A stretch of DNA of 64,000 nt from Morella rubra. Lineage: Eukaryota > Streptophyta > Magnoliopsida > Fagales > Myricaceae. Below, piece after piece: positions 47,536 through 60,900 of the stretch. The notes beneath the pieces are model-generated. The model saw only the letters and a list, made by a program, of their open reading frames with translations, ran no database searches and was not told the DNA's origin. The position numbers were made by a program, and so were the translations under genes. The stretch lies in the NCBI GenBank assembly GCA_003952965.2, contig CM025853.1, forward strand, positions 9,767,151-9,831,150, written 5' to 3'. Every line of letters begins with the position of its first letter. Positions within the stretch are counted from its first letter, which is position 1.

Positions 47536-48065
47536 TGTGAACATGGGAAAAGGGTGCTGAGATATATGCAAGAGAGACAAGAACGGTTAAATGTCGAAAG
47601 CCTAAATGTGGACATGCTGAAATGAGGAGATCAAAAAACATCGCAATCTCGAGAAGTACAAGCTTGCATTGGGATTGTTGTTGATGGTCGTAGTAGTCCT
47701 TTTGTCTATTTTGTGTTGTTCAGCAAAACTTTCATGAATTCTAGATGATGTGTTGTGTCTAGGATGAATTATGAATGTAAATTGTCAGTTTGTAAGGATA
47801 CTTGAATGTATCATTTTGTAAGTTTCAACTTCAATGAATGGATGGGTTAGGTGTTATCAATGAATGTGTTATCATTCAACTTCAATAGTTGTGTCAAATT
47901 GTGCAGGTTGGCAGACTTGTAAGGATACAATTACAAAATTAGTGCATTCAAAACATGAGAAACTTTGATCTCATTCAACTTCCAGCTTTCATTGTTTATA
48001 GGAGATCTTACAAAAATGTAGCATATAGCCCTAACAGAAGATCTTTCATCAACAATGTAGGGCAA

Positions 48066-48165
48066 CAAAATAACCCAACTTATAGCCCTAACAAAATAAC
48101 CCAACTTTTTTATCAAAATAACCCAACTTATTCAAAATAACCCAACCTACTCAAAATAACCCAAC
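48066..48165. repeat. AAAATAACCCAACTTA tandem repeat
   Basis: Six variant copies of AAAATAACCCAACYT lie in the spacer between the two MULE reading frames. Confidence 0.85.
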
Positions 48166-48282
48166 CATCTGCATCTGTTTCAAAACTTACAGCATTTAAC
48201 CCCAGCAATACAACCTGCTACAATGGCCCTCAAAATTACAACACACAGCCAATAACATCCAAGTCCTATATCACAAACAAAA

Positions 48283-50885
48283 TCACTCTGGATGGTCCTT
48301 CTTTTTCTTCTTCATCTTGTTCAACCCGCTTGTGCTCTCATCCATTGAGCCCTTTTTCTTTTTTGTCTTCCTTAGCCTGTCATTTTCATTTTCCTTTTGC
48401 TTTCTACTCCCCTTCTGACTTACTTGGCTAGCTGGATCAACTTGTGACCCCACAACAGATTTAGTGAGGTCAATGAATAATTGACGAGGATTCCTCAACT
48501 CCTTAGCAATCCCTCGTAGTCAATATGAGCTTTGGGTTCGCAATGCTACACCCCCACCAATCTGTGACTTCTTCGTAGTGCCATCTTTATTTTTTAGTGA
48601 TGAAGAGGGTGGTCCTGATGGACTGCTCCTTCCCCAGCTAGAGGGCAGCGAACCTGTTGGGCTCCTTCCCCAGCTATGGGGCAACATAATTCCAGTATAA
48701 TTTGGTAGATCCTACAAAATATTCCAAAACTTAGGGCTAAAACCTATGCAATCTTAGAAAAAATACTTAATTTACTGAATGTGTGCAATCTTACAACATT
48801 GTCTGTCAACCCAGAAGCAACAACAACACATGATCCAGCTTGAGAGGAAGGAACCTGTGATAATATTAGTAGAGAAGTCAGCAAATAGTAATCCATAATC
48901 ATGTAAGTTAATGTATAAGTCAGTTTAGGGAGTTACCTCTAGTAGATTGCCACATAACTAGTCATTGGGTGTTTTTTTTTCTTCTTGCATGACCTAGTAT
49001 TATGCCCCACTGTGCCACATTTAAAGCATTTAATCTCAGTGCCAACCTTGCTGATTCTAACTTGGGACTTTGGTTCATCAGTGCCTCTTCTCCTCAACTT
49101 CTTTGGCCTTCCAGGTTGCGCTCTTGCTACTAGAGGTAGGACCGGTGCTTGAGTTATATGCTTCCACTGTTCTTCACTTGGCATCAGGTGAATCATTGGC
49201 CTGTAAGCCTTCATGTAAGTCTCAACATATAATAGCCATCTACATAGTCTTTGGGCTTCCCTGCATCATACAAAATTACTGAGATTGCATGAGCACACTG
49301 TATACCTGTGAGGTCTCATTGCCGACACCCACAAGTCCTCTCTTTTAAGTTAACAACGTATTGCTTTCGCTTGTGCTCCACCTCGAACAATCCATTCCTA
49401 GCATACGTCGATATACACTCAAAGAATTCTAAACTATTTCTGTCAAGTTTTTTCATTATCTCCGGTACCAGTCTATCATCCATCTTTTGCATCCCATCTC
49501 TCTATACTTGGTACCGTCGTGTCAATTTCTTTCGGATGATCTCCATCATAATGATTATGGGCTTAGCACGTGTATCCGATATGTAAGCATTGAAGCCCTC
49601 TGACAAATTATTTATAAAGAGACCTGACCTCGAAGAAGATGAAAAATGAGACCTCAACCACAGTACTGGGTCAACGTCTGCAACATATGCATATATGCCT
49701 TTGGACTTAAGGCTTTCAACGTCATCATCTCAGCCTGAAATTATGCCTTTATCTAAGCTAATGCTGCTTCCCAAAGACGATCCTTCAATAGCTAACCTAG
49801 GTGGTTGTCATCTCTAAAATTTGTGTACAAGTGTCATATGCAATCAAGGCCATGTATGAATTGCTCTAAGTATTTCTTTGATATCCAGCTAAATGACACT
49901 TGCATATTTTTTGTAGCTCTAAGTGCATCGGTGGTTGCCCAAGTATTAAATAATTTGGATAGTTAGCTCGTTCTTCACATTGCGAGTATAGACTCGATGT
50001 TGGCACATTTCTCTCTTGCACTTCACAATGACCCTCTCCTGGTCATTTTTTGCCCAATATAGATCCTTCCTAATGTGTATATTAGCCTCTCGAACTGTCT
50101 CTCTAAAGACTTCAACAGATAGAAATTTCATCCCCAATTCCAATTATGGACTGTCCATATGCTTATCCTTAAATACTGGAAATTTAGGGTGTTAGGTACC
50201 TTCACATTGAATTTCATCACCACCAAACCCCTCCGTCTCTGAAAGTATGGATTGACTATCCTTATGATCCTTCTCCAATTCTACAGCCTCATATCAATGT
50301 TTTCGCCCAAGTCCACACTACGAGGCTGATAACCGCTAGTGGTGCCATTCCCCTTTGGTCCTCAAAAACATCTTCCTCCCCACTCACAACTTCATCCGAA
50401 AAGAATCACATGCGATGGACTCTCATGCGGTGGACTATCAAATGGTTCTTCTTCTTCGGGTTCTTCGATAACCTTCTTCCCTTTGTCTAGAGTTGCCTTC
50501 CCTTCGTCTGGAGTTGCTTTCATTTTTACGGGCAGCTTATATCTTTTCTTCTTTGCCTTTTGTACATTCTCTACTTATTCTCCAACCACGTAGAGAATTA
50601 TCGTATTATGCCCAATATGATCCATAATCATGCCCAAAACATCCATATCTGATGAATCAAGATCAGGCTGTCGTCAAGTGACTTGGCCGGGTTCATGTAA
50701 CAAATCAAGTCCTCAGCTTTGCATCCATACTCCTTGCATATTCGTTCGATCTCAAAATAAGACAAATAGTCCATATCTCATGGTTCTGGATGCAAACTTG
50801 TCTTCCCTTCAACATACTCAGTACAAGGGGCCCTTACAAACTTTTCCTCATAATTCACCTTAAATAGCACAAATGAATTGCTCAT
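48283..50885 (-). pseudogene. Mutator-like (MuDR) transposase remnant
   Basis: Pieces in the right order on the minus strand: an N-terminal MULE region from the Met at 50885 (MSNSFVLFKVNYEEKFVRAP; then DYLSYFEIERICKEYGCK); a MuDR-type DNA-binding domain at about 50143-49946 (VGMKF-like LGMKFLSVEVFRE, then WAKNDQERVIVKCK); sequence near 49550-49300 with RTCGCRQ and GIQCAHAI, the SWIM zinc finger; and at 49214-48939 PGRPKKLRRRGTDEP followed by a CCHC zinc knuckle CFKCGTVGHNTRSC. A lysine-rich C-terminal piece follows at 48498-48283. Several stops interrupt it (for example after LHPEP near 50780), and the DDE catalytic core between the binding domain and the SWIM finger is not recognisable. The element is dead. 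Confidence 0.85.
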
Positions 50886-50929
50886 TTTCTATAAACTTGA
50901 CAGCATTTTAAAAACATTACCTTAACATA

Positions 50930-51320
50930 ACAGCATATAATACCAATTGTAAAAGTAAACATAGACCATAAGTAATGACTCACATAGACAACAAGTCATG
51001 CAAAGCATATGTTTAAATAGAGCACAAGTCACATAGCACATGTTTAAATAGAGCACGAGTCACATATAAAACATAACAACAAGTCACATAAAGAAAATAG
51101 ATGGAATTTACCAATTTAAAATCATAAAATGTGATCTAATATAGCTTAAGTCATAAATCACAAGTCACATAGAGAATTTCATCACACAGAGCACATGTTC
51201 TTGTAATAGAGCACAAGTCACATAGAAAAAATAACAGCATAATTCACAAAATCAGAAATCTGCACAAGTCACATGTTTTAAAAAGGCACGAGTAACATAA
51301 AAAAATCCACATAGTTCGCA
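50930..51320. repeat. AGCACAAGTCACATA dispersed repeat
   Basis: Eight or so variants of GAGCACAAGTCACATAG and TGTTTAAATAGAGCAC occur in the 5' region of the MULE transposase. Confidence 0.7.
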
Positions 51321-51865
51321 TGCTTTTGGAGAACAACTAACAAAGCCCACAATACTTTACAAAGTTAGTTGCAAGTTAATGGCCAAGATAATAATTTAGA
51401 GAGGCTGAGGACCATAACAACACATGCTTTCGGATAAAAACAAACATTGGCAGAGAGGAAGGGGACCACAACAGCATAGCACATCTTCAAATTGAATAAT
51501 TAACTAGGGTGCACTTTTGTTAAAGGAACCACTCGAGGAAGGGGACTACTTGAGGAAAGGGGACAGGCGACAATCAACAATCCATATAGTTCACATGCTC
51601 CTATTCTCACCCACGAATTATATTATAATCAACAATACACTTTCCAAAACTAATTTTTCACCCTTTCATCCTACTATCCCATTCGCAGCCAACCCAAATA
51701 CCAACCACCAACAACCCGTAAATCATATTTGGGAAACAAAACGAAAAGTGGCGTACAAATAGAAACAGTGGCGTTCGAAGACCTAAAAGCTTACCTTCGG
51801 CGTAAAAATTGAAACGTTGATCTTCACTGGGTCAAAATGCAATCAAACAACACTATAAAATGTTT

Positions 51866-52196
51866 AAGGTACTGGAATGGGTTCATGATTTGGGGAAAAT
51901 GTAAGGCTATGTTTGGCTAATTCTCAAAAAATTTTCAAAAATTTTCCACAATCGCTTTTTCATCATTTCCAATACTTTTTTACAAACTCCAATAACTTTT
52001 TACAAACTCCAACAACTTTTAACAAATTTTTTTTTACAAATTCCAAAATTTTTAACAAACTTTTCAAAATCCCAAGAGAATCTACACTACCTCCAATAAA
52101 AAAAATTATCTTAATCATTACAAAAAATGTTTTCAAAACCAAACACAACACAGCCTAAGGTACTGGAATGGGTTAGTGTTTTAGGGGAAAAAGCTC
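51866..52196. repeat. Direct repeat flanking the PIF-like MITE
   Basis: TTAAGGTACTGGAATGGGTT (from about 51867) recurs as CTAAGGTACTGGAATGGGTT (52155). The similarity continues for about 20 more bases (YRTGWTTTRGGGGAAAA). The two copies lie directly outside the MITE. Confidence 0.8.
51905..52155. mobile_element. PIF/Harbinger MITE, 251 bp
   Basis: The left end GGCTATGTTTGGC and the inverted right end GGCTGTGTTGTGTTTGG are flanked on both sides by TAA (51902-51904, 52156-52158), the canonical PIF target duplication. The first 12 bases equal those of the PIF element at 36537. The interior is AT-rich with ACAAACTCCAAYAACTTTT repeats and is non-coding. Confidence 0.8.
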
Positions 52197-52510
52197 TCGT
52201 CTTTCTATTCGAGTTTTGGTTTGAAAAACCTAAGCGTAGGTGGGTTAGCACATGCAACGTCATTTTGGATTTATGGGAAAAAATTAAACAAAAATCTAAC
52301 GGCATTGTTCACCGTGGCATTAAAGTCTTATCGCATCGTATGGGAGTCACATGTGATGAAAAATGTGATATATAACACCGAATTGGGGTCCCAAACGGGA
52401 TTGAAACAAAAAATGTAAATAATGGGGGCAAGTTGTCACGAGTTGTAGTTTAGGGGGGATATTGAGAATCGGGTGTAAGTTTGTGGGGGAGAGGTGTAAT
52501 TAACTCATTT

Positions 52511-52949
52511 ACTTTAAATAATGTCACAGTCCTAGTTTATGTTTTGTATTAAGAATGTAAATTTAGCTTGCTGGAATGTTTTGATCTAGAGCCGATAGTG
52601 TAAAGCATCTTTAAGTTGTAAAGTTAGTTTGATTAGACTTTTGACTATCTGATTGATTTTGCAGGTTCGAGATTTTACATACGAAGGACTTTACGATTTT
52701 CCAATCACGTTATCTTTACTATCTTCGTTTAATTTTTAAGGTCTTTTCTTTTATAGCGCTTTAATTTCATTTGTAACCCGCCAAAATCCAAAAATGCGAA
52801 TCTAAAGTGTGTTCAGTAAGGTTTTATTTTATTTTACATCTTCACATTCATTGCACATGTCTCCACTTTTATATTTTTCTTGTTGCTATACAAGTTTGAA
52901 AATAATCTATTTTTCCTGAGGAGACGATCTGGTCATTTGGACTAATTGT
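52511..52949. other. AT-rich DNA, nothing recognised
   Basis: No gene or termini were seen between the MULE region and the next LTR-like stretch. Confidence 0.35.
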
Positions 52950-54606
52950 TACACTAACAAATTATTGACTTTTAGTCACAATCGATGTTTTGATGATAAC
53001 AATATAAGTAATTGAGATAATAAGCAAAAAAAATCCAATATGAGCACGACACATACAAGCAACGATCAATTCAATGTAGGTACTTCAAAAAGTGAATGCT
53101 CGAGTTACTAGGGTAATTTTTATAACTCTAGGCTTCATCTTTAACAAGGATTTGAACTATACACTTGTATATTTGTTAAACTGTGCACAAACCGTTTTAA
53201 GCGGTACCACCCACCCTACCCTACCACCATATCACATGTCTGAAAATCAAAATATGGTTTTAGTGACTTCAAATTATCCCTATACAAACTCTCAAACCTT
53301 ATTTATATTTATGGGAGTTAATCTTTAAAAATTGGGCTTTCGAAAAGGTTCAAATCGTATTTTTAAATGATCTTGCTGATGGCTTAAATGAAGAGATCGA
53401 CCGCCTGGTGAAGTGGTCGCCTGCTTAGCTCTTAATTTTTAAATTCGCATATTTTTTCTAAGAAGGTCGAACAGGTTCTCTAAACGTGCTGACCAAGAGA
53501 TCGACCAGCTCATGAAGCGATCGACCAGGTACTGACTTTTTGATCGTTGGAGTAATAGTAACCTATAGCAATCAGCCGATACATCGGGATCTTGACAGAT
53601 CAACCTCAAAAAGCTAGAAATGGCTAGTTTTCTAATGAAGCCTATTTAAGATCATCTCAAAGCTTTATAAATGTTGTTGAACTGTCATTTATCATTTACT
53701 AAAGCTACGAGTGATAAAAGCTTTTTGAATCCTACTTCTCGCATCATTAACATAATCTATATTTTCACATCCTTGTTATTGTGTGAAACCTAACCGATAG
53801 AAATTTTTATCATAATATCCACTCAATCAAGGGAATCTATTTGAGAAATTTCATTCATCAATCTACACTTTTAAGAGAGTGATTCTCTTGTTTCCTTTAG
53901 GTGATGGTTGTTCATTGAAATGAGGAGTTTGGAGAGGGTTGTTCTTAAAGGGTGATTCGCAAGCTCAAGTGTAAGGAAACCTTTCCCTTGGTTAAAGGGT
54001 GTTTAGTGGAAAAATCTTAAGGCTCGGTAAAGGACTTTAAGGGGTGGACGTAGGTGGGTTTTCCAAACCACCTATAAATCATGCGTTTACTTCTCTTCCC
54101 TTGTCTCTTTACTTTGAGCTATTAGTTTTTTGATTAAATATAAATTGTATCTTTGAAATTGCATTATCCATTAATTTTTATTAATCTTTTATTCCAATCG
54201 ATACTCTTTATAGAATTTATAGCTAGCAAACACATCTTTGAGGGTTAGTTCCTTTTAGTGTGAGTTGTACACCAAAGAAGAAGATAAGAGAGGACATATC
54301 TCCAGTTTGGTTTGGAGCTTGAATGTGGTATCTCAAGCTTGTGTAAAGGTCATCCCTTGGGTTTAAAGAGAGTTAGTGGAAAGTCTCAAGCCTCGAAAAG
54401 GAGCTTAAGGAATAGAAGTAGGCAAGGTTGCCGAACCGCCTAAAAAGTCTTTTGTTTGCTTTCTCTAACTTTACTTTCTTTATATTTACCACTTACATTT
54501 ACTTTGTTATATCCTTGCTTTATCTTGTGCTAATTTAATTATTAAATCGACTTTCTAGCAAACACATGTTTTGGAAATTTTAAAAAAAAAAATTATAACC
54601 CAATTT
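52950..54606 (+). mobile_element. LTR fragment of SIRE/Maximus-like (copia) type
   Basis: It starts near TGTTACACTAACAAATTATT and GTTTTGATGATAACAATATA. It contains GATCGACC repeats and the text GGTTGCCGAACCGCC, which I associate with LTRs of plant SIRE-type copia elements. A stretch around 53955-54110 recurs in worn form at 54330-54480. No coding part follows. It is a broken, old fragment. The family name is from memory. Confidence 0.4.
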
Positions 54607-56340
54607 ACCCTCATTTTTGGCTGCCTTAATCCTAATGATTTCAATATCCATCTCCCATAGTTTTTATGACTTACGAGAAGCTAGCAAAAGAGGAAGAATA
54701 CAAAACTTAGCCATTAGTTTGAAAGTTTTGTCACAATCTATTCCATATTTTGAGAGAATCCAGGAGTCAATTTCCACACCTTATATCTCCCGACCAACGC
54801 ATATGGTTTCCTTTTTCCTTGTCAACTCGATGGACAACAAATGGGTTTAACATCGTGGTGCATTGGTACCTAAACGCCTTTCCAGAAGTGGTAGATTTCT
54901 TAATGCTACTTCCTTCGTTGGTACCTACAATTTGACACGGGTTCTCTGTTTGACCTTCTTAGGTTTGATGGTGGTTTGTCCTTCTCTACCTCTGCATCTA
55001 GTGTTTTGTGCACACTAATCTGTTGCTAGCTAGTCATATTTTGTTGAGTTTCAAAAAAATTATGGCTCTCCTCCCAATTTTTTCAATAAAAACCCAACTA
55101 ATTATTTGATAATAAAGTTTTTGATTCCTTCAAAAAAAAGAAGGTCGAGTTGGCCAACCTGGAACTGCAACAAGCAAATCTCAATATTTGAGTCCAGCTG
55201 CTTTGTTGACATTAATTCATGGCTACGAGCCCTTTAATACTAAAAAGCACAAACAACAGACAAAATAGGGAAACGCATCTTCTTTGTTTCGCCTCAGGTA
55301 CACTCTCACTCTAACTTTTCTACACACTGTCACTATTTACTTATTTTTACTCCGCACATGCAGACACTGTCCCCACTGGCTTTTTTTCCACTCCACACAC
55401 TCTCACTTTTCTACACACACAGTCTCTATTTGCTTCTTTTCACTCCACCCACTCTCTTATAAGCAGGGGAGTTGGACGGTGAAAGGGAAAATTACAGTCA
55501 CATATCTTGCTTGGTTAGAGAGCATTTGTGAGGGTTCTAGATTGTTCCAGCCCATCCTCCATGCTTTAATTAAGTCAGTGGAAATTTCTAGATGTATAGC
55601 ACTAGCGGGAAAGGTTCTAGACAGGGAGGACTTGGTGCTGCATTATTTAATTGTTAATTTACATAGCTTCTAGGAACTTGATTTTTTTTAAAAAAAAAAA
55701 ATGAAGAAATAACACATGCGGCCTATTTTTCACTTTTATAGCTGGTTTTTGTCGCTTTCTACTTTCGTACTTAGGTGATATGCTCACGAGGAGATTAGAT
55801 TCTATCAGTAGCCAGACAACGAAACATTCTAACCCCCAGAAATTTAATATGAAATATTCAATCGAGAAGACTGAATACTCCTATAAGTGCTAGTCTAATT
55901 CTATTCTAATTTTATTCGCTGGAAACAAGACCAGACATTTTCTATTTGTTCCACCCTTCAGCAAGGTTTTCAAGCTCATTTCATCTCCACCTTAATAAGA
56001 TTGGTCCCTACATATTCAATATTCATCACTTGCAACTACTCATCCGGATTGTTCTCTCCGCTCAGTGTGCTTCCACTTTAGTTATCAGGCCTACTCTTGA
56101 CCCAGCTCCATGACTCTCCAAAACCCCCTTTAAAAATCCCACTGTCTAGAAGTTATTTCCATTCTCTTGTAGTAATGCAAGAACAGGACTCATCTCAAGT
56201 CATCCACAGTTAGTCTTGCCATGGTCCGCTCTTATCCAGATCATCTGGCTGTGTATCTCACGGACTCACTGACTTTTCTCCCAAGGGTCATCCAACTCAC
56301 TACATCTTGACTAACCACTTTATTCCCTGATCTCAATTTC
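54607..56340. other. Repeat-derived DNA, no gene recognised
   Basis: It has a possible LINE-like tail at about 55085-55140 (AATAAAGTTTTTGATTCC followed by A-rich text) and a CACTCTCACTTT-rich stretch at 55295-55450. The open frame at 55284-55673 has no domain. Confidence 0.3.
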
Positions 56341-56813
56341 CTCCAACTCCATCACTATGACACTCAAAGGGACAAACTGAAGCACATAGATTAATTTCAC
56401 TACGCCAGGTGCCGTATATTACGGTACAAGGATATCACCCTTCCACACCTCTCTTCACTATACATATTGCGAATATCTTCACCAAATCTATGACATGTCA
56501 GCGCCATCATTTTCTTGTTAGCAAATTGATGCTCGTAGATTTACCAGCATCAATTTGAGGGGGATGTCAAAGGAAAAGAAATCCTCCAACCGAAAGCCAT
56601 TTGCTGGCCACTAAAGCCAGCGGATTCTACACATTGTACAGCTTTAATAGTTAATTTTCTATGTTTGTAAATCTTTTATTCTTTCCTTAATTAGGACATA
56701 CTAGCTGTAGGCTAATGGTAGACAGTTCTGTATATGGTAGTTTTTTTGCTCCAATATAATGGGAATTCTCCACCGAGAGAGATCAGTTTTCTCAAAACTC
56801 TTTAAGTTTGTCA
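56341..56813 (+). mobile_element. Copia retrotransposon 3' end with LTR
   Basis: The last part of a copia RNase H region (about 56341-56557) is followed by a polypurine tract TTTGAGGGGGA and an LTR starting TGTCAAAGG at 56565. The LTR end near 56813 is approximate. The element is a broken fossil in which only the 3' end is recognised. Confidence 0.7.
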
Positions 56814-57901
56814 TGCATGTCCTTGATATTGTGAATTGCAAACACTTAAGTTGGTTTGTTTTTATCCCCCTTCATATGTTTTTTAGGATCTCAACACAAA
56901 GAGGATGATGGGTGTGGGGCCAACTGGTGGGTTATATTACCTGAATCCCCCGCAACTATTTCTCCAGCCTGAGTTCTCTGGTTGTCAATTTCTCCTCTTT
57001 AGGAGGATTGCCATTTTGGTCATCTTTTGTTGTCCATCAGTAAGAATAAAATTCTTCATGATGTTTTATCGTTACATTATGAAGCTTGTTGGCTTAGTAA
57101 GCACACTATCATGTCTCCTCCTCACCTACCTTTGTTTGGAGGGTGTCTGGTCTATTCGAGTTGACATTCTGATGTATGCGGACTAATGAATGCAACTTCA
57201 ACTCTATTTAACTAGTTTGTGAGTTTTAAGGTTATTTAAATTGTTTTGAGTTATTTTCTATTTTCAGATATTTCATAGCTCTATTAAGACAATTTTATCA
57301 GAAAATCTAGATCTTGTATTCTAGTTAGGTCAAAGAATATGTTATCCACCCCCACCCCCCCAAAAAAAAAAAAAGGATAGGGAATATGTCTCTGGTTTTA
57401 TTCTTCATATCCAGTAGAAAAGGCCATTGGTTATCAACTATATCTCACCTTCACAGTCTACAACAAAATGGTGTGTAAGAGCAAGAATTCTCATTTATTA
57501 GATGTTGCCAAATAACTTAGGAGTGATGCTGGGCTCGTCACTTGCTATCCTAGTAACTGAAAGTCCTCTACTTTATAGGGTACCTCTTCTCGTTCACTTC
57601 AATATTCTTTATCCTTGGATGCTGTTTACCACCGGGGATTTGGTCGTGTCATGTTGAGTATCTTGATCCTGGTTTAAATCCTGGTATAGTCTAGCTTTGA
57701 TACCATGTTAAAAAAATAGCTCTTTGCAATATACAAAATGATTATGAAAGATATAGTACTCCTCTCAATAATGCATCATTGAAGGTGGGTGTAATTGTTC
57801 CAATTGACTCCGTATTTATTGCAATTGATTATTTCCTTTAATCCTATCATTTTGTCCTTAGCATAAACTAACAATGGTTTTGTATGTTTTTATGGTTGCA
57901 G
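56814..57901. other. Sequence upstream of the PAT exon
   Basis: This should be the intron or former intron before the PAT exon at 57902. A 93-codon frame (56905-57186) has no domain. It has a poly-C/poly-A junction at 57349-57374. No DHHC exon was recognised. Confidence 0.35.
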
Positions 57902-60900
57902 CGTAACTATCGGTTCTTTTTCATGTTCATTTCCACATCAACCATCTTGTGCGTATATGTCTTTTTGTTTTCTGTGATCAACATCCTTAAGGGAAAGGGC
58001 AGTGTGTGGAAGGCTATGTCACATGATATCCCATCAAATATTCTCATAGTGTACTGCTTCATAGCTGTATGGTTCGTTGGTGGTCTTACGGTTTTCCATT
58101 TCTATCTAATTTGCACGAACCAGGTAACCTTATTAGTCGAAACACGTAGAAACAAGTTATGTATACTGCATATTTTACACTCTGCTTCATTATGTTTCAG
58201 TTGCATCCTTATGTCTGAATATAATTGATGTCTCAGCTATGAACAGATTTATCAACAATTACAGGATCTCTAGGACTATGTTTGTGTAGTAGTTGCAAAG
58301 CGTTTTCTGGGAAGTACTATGGACAATACCCTTTTCTTCAATGCGAGTGTAACTAAAAATTTCATTTCAACCCAAAATGTTTTCTAGTCAAGGGAGAGTT
58401 ACACCTTAGCAGGTCGATAATATTTATGTTTGTTACCACTGAAAAATCTCCAGGTACAAGTCATTTTCTGCCCTCACTTGCAAATCTTTGATTAGAAGAG
58501 AATCACAATACTAAAGTAAGTTCTTGGTCCTCTTGATGTTATACTTTGTCTCTCTTCTTTCAGTCTTCTATGGTCTCGCCCTCTTCTCTTTTCTTTCAGA
58601 CTTCTCTCTCTCTCAAATCTCTCTCTTCCTCTTGCAGATCTTCCTTTTTTGACCAATTATTGTAGAACTTTTTTTCTCTCTCTCTCTCTCTCACCTGTCA
58701 TACCCCGAGCTTTTAAAATCACATGCATATTGTTTATGATATCTTTTTTTGTGAATTAGTAGTGCATTTAGGGGCTGCTTAGTGGCTAAGAGAGATTATT
58801 TAGTACTTGAATTACTAAGTTCGAAACATTGATTAGGTCATAATTTAGTGAGAATTATAGTTCACATGCAACTGAGTTATTATTCAAGAGATTGAGGAGT
58901 ACGCATTGGATCAATTTAAATTTTTAAGCTAGTCGGACCTTTTTGTCTCGAACCTTGATTAGCACCTGATTAAGTGAGATTTGGAGTTCACGTGCAACTA
59001 GGTTGTTGTTCAGAATGTTGAGGAGCTCGTATTGGATCAATTTATTTTTTAAGCAAGCAGGACGTTTTTGTCTCGAAAACCGAACCACATGATTTTTATT
59101 CTACTAATATGTTGGGAGTTCATCCACGAGCTTATGGTTCAATTTTGGAGACATTTTATTTTTCGGAAGCTAGTATTATTTTTGGAATTTTGGATGAGAG
59201 ATTGAATTACGGATAGAGATTGTGGAATAGATATGAAGCGGATAGAGATGAATTGCGGATAGAGATGAATTCTAGATAGAGATGAATTATGGATAGAGAT
59301 GGCTAGAAGCGGCGAGAAATCAAAGCTAAAGTACAGACAAATCGATGCAAAAAGCACGACACAAAGGCTAGGACCTAGGAAGCTCGAGGTGTCGACTTGT
59401 GCACCTAGGAGGCGACTCATCAAGCCTATAGGGAAATTTTGGCCATAGCCTTTCCATGCAGCGCTATAGGTAGCTAGGTGTCAAAAGGAGAGAAATGTAG
59501 CCTAGTGACTCACCAAAGCTAGAGGCTAGCCTAGCTAGGCTGGACACGTGTCGGAATTCAACCGGCTGTGTTTTCCTATAAATAAGGGTGGATTTCGACC
59601 TTTGAAGAGTACACCATTCAATCTGAATTTTTATGAGTTAAATCTTGAGAGAAAGATGAAGTGAAGTGTAGAAAGAAGGAGGAAATCAATTAGTGAAGAT
59701 TAGTGAAGATCAACTCGCTTAGAGGTAAAGTTTAGTTGGTCATCTGTGATTTCGATTCAAGTTTTCAAGATGATTATTGTGAATCTCTTGTCTTTATTAT
59801 TCTAGCATCTCTTGATGTTGATTAGCATTTTTCTATTCTTCATATTGTTCTTAATGTTCTTCGTGTTCTTGACAAAAGAACAAGCTCGTCCTTTCGAAAA
59901 AGTATCATTTTTAAAGTTCGATTCGTTTTCAAGTTGTTTTTCAACTTTGATCCGTTTCTTTTCAAAATTTCTTTCAAAAGTTGTTTTTCAAAGCTTGAAC
60001 ATATTTCTTTCCTTTGATTTCAATACTTTTTATGTCAAAATTAGTATTTTCTACGTGGTGATTAAGCCGGTTTTTAACCGAGAAATCATAGTGTTGTTTT
60101 TGCCTTCGCAACATTTTCTTTTCAGAACTGTTTTATAATGTTGTGATGATGGAAATGAGTTAAGGTGTTGCATATCATAAATGAGATGTATGGGCGTTGA
60201 TATGAGACATGCATACTTAACTTGTACGTTAGAAAGGAATATTTTGATGTTCAAGTATGGTTAAGGTGTTGCATATCATGAATGATATGTATGGGCGTTG
60301 ACATGAGACATGCATACTTAACGTAATACTGTGAAGACGTGACAGTACTATGCACAAGAGGATGTGTTCACTTGTTGTGACATTCTGGCCTCTCCGTCGT
60401 ACGCGAAAAGATCCTTTTTAGGATACCTATTCACTCTGGGAGTTTGAGGCCGTATTGTGCTCTGGGAGTACTGCTGCAAAGATACGAAGGTTACTTGTAA
60501 CCCGTCACTCTGGCCAAGTGATTCACTCTGGAGTGAGAGTAGTGGTGATTGAAAAATGGAAAAAGATCATTTTTGAGAAAATTGAGTCTTTTCATTTACT
60601 TTCTTCTTCTGTTTTGAGATTTTATTAATGAACGGGTTTCTTCAATATCTTTTATTCTATTTGCTATCTATCTAACCACTGGCTTTACTGAGTCATTTGG
60701 ACTCACCGTTGTTTGTTAAATTCTTTTAGCAAACGTTCAGAATGTACCTAGGAGAATTTACTTAGACTTTGACTCATGAGGTCTTGATACTAAGCTGGTA
60801 GTTGGGTCTGGGTCACTGAGAACCTAGACATCATCGTTGAGAGCATCCTGATTATATTTTCTAGTGATCATGAAGAGGAAGAGTAAAGGAGAATAAGATA

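Larger units (their letters stand above)
47300..52510 (-). mobile_element. Mutator-like element, probable extent
   Basis: The right limit is guessed from text near 52430-52510 (GGGGGCAAGTTGTCACGAG, AGTTTAGGGGGGATATTG, GGGGGAGAGGTGTAATTAAC) that resembles plant MULE terminal repeats. No matching left terminus was seen, so the left limit is only the start of the GRF frame. Both reading frames are listed separately. Confidence 0.4.

Noticed and set aside
48066-48165. Short regular repeats that could suggest a CRISPR array
   Set aside because: Units are variable and adjacent with no unique spacers, in plant DNA; a plain tandem repeat.
54617-54850. 77-codon frame with some resemblance to retroelement text
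   Set aside because: Too short and without any motif; left unassigned.
55284-55673. 129-codon plus-strand frame
   Set aside because: No recognisable domain; the first half comes from a CACTCTCACTTTTCTAC repeat.
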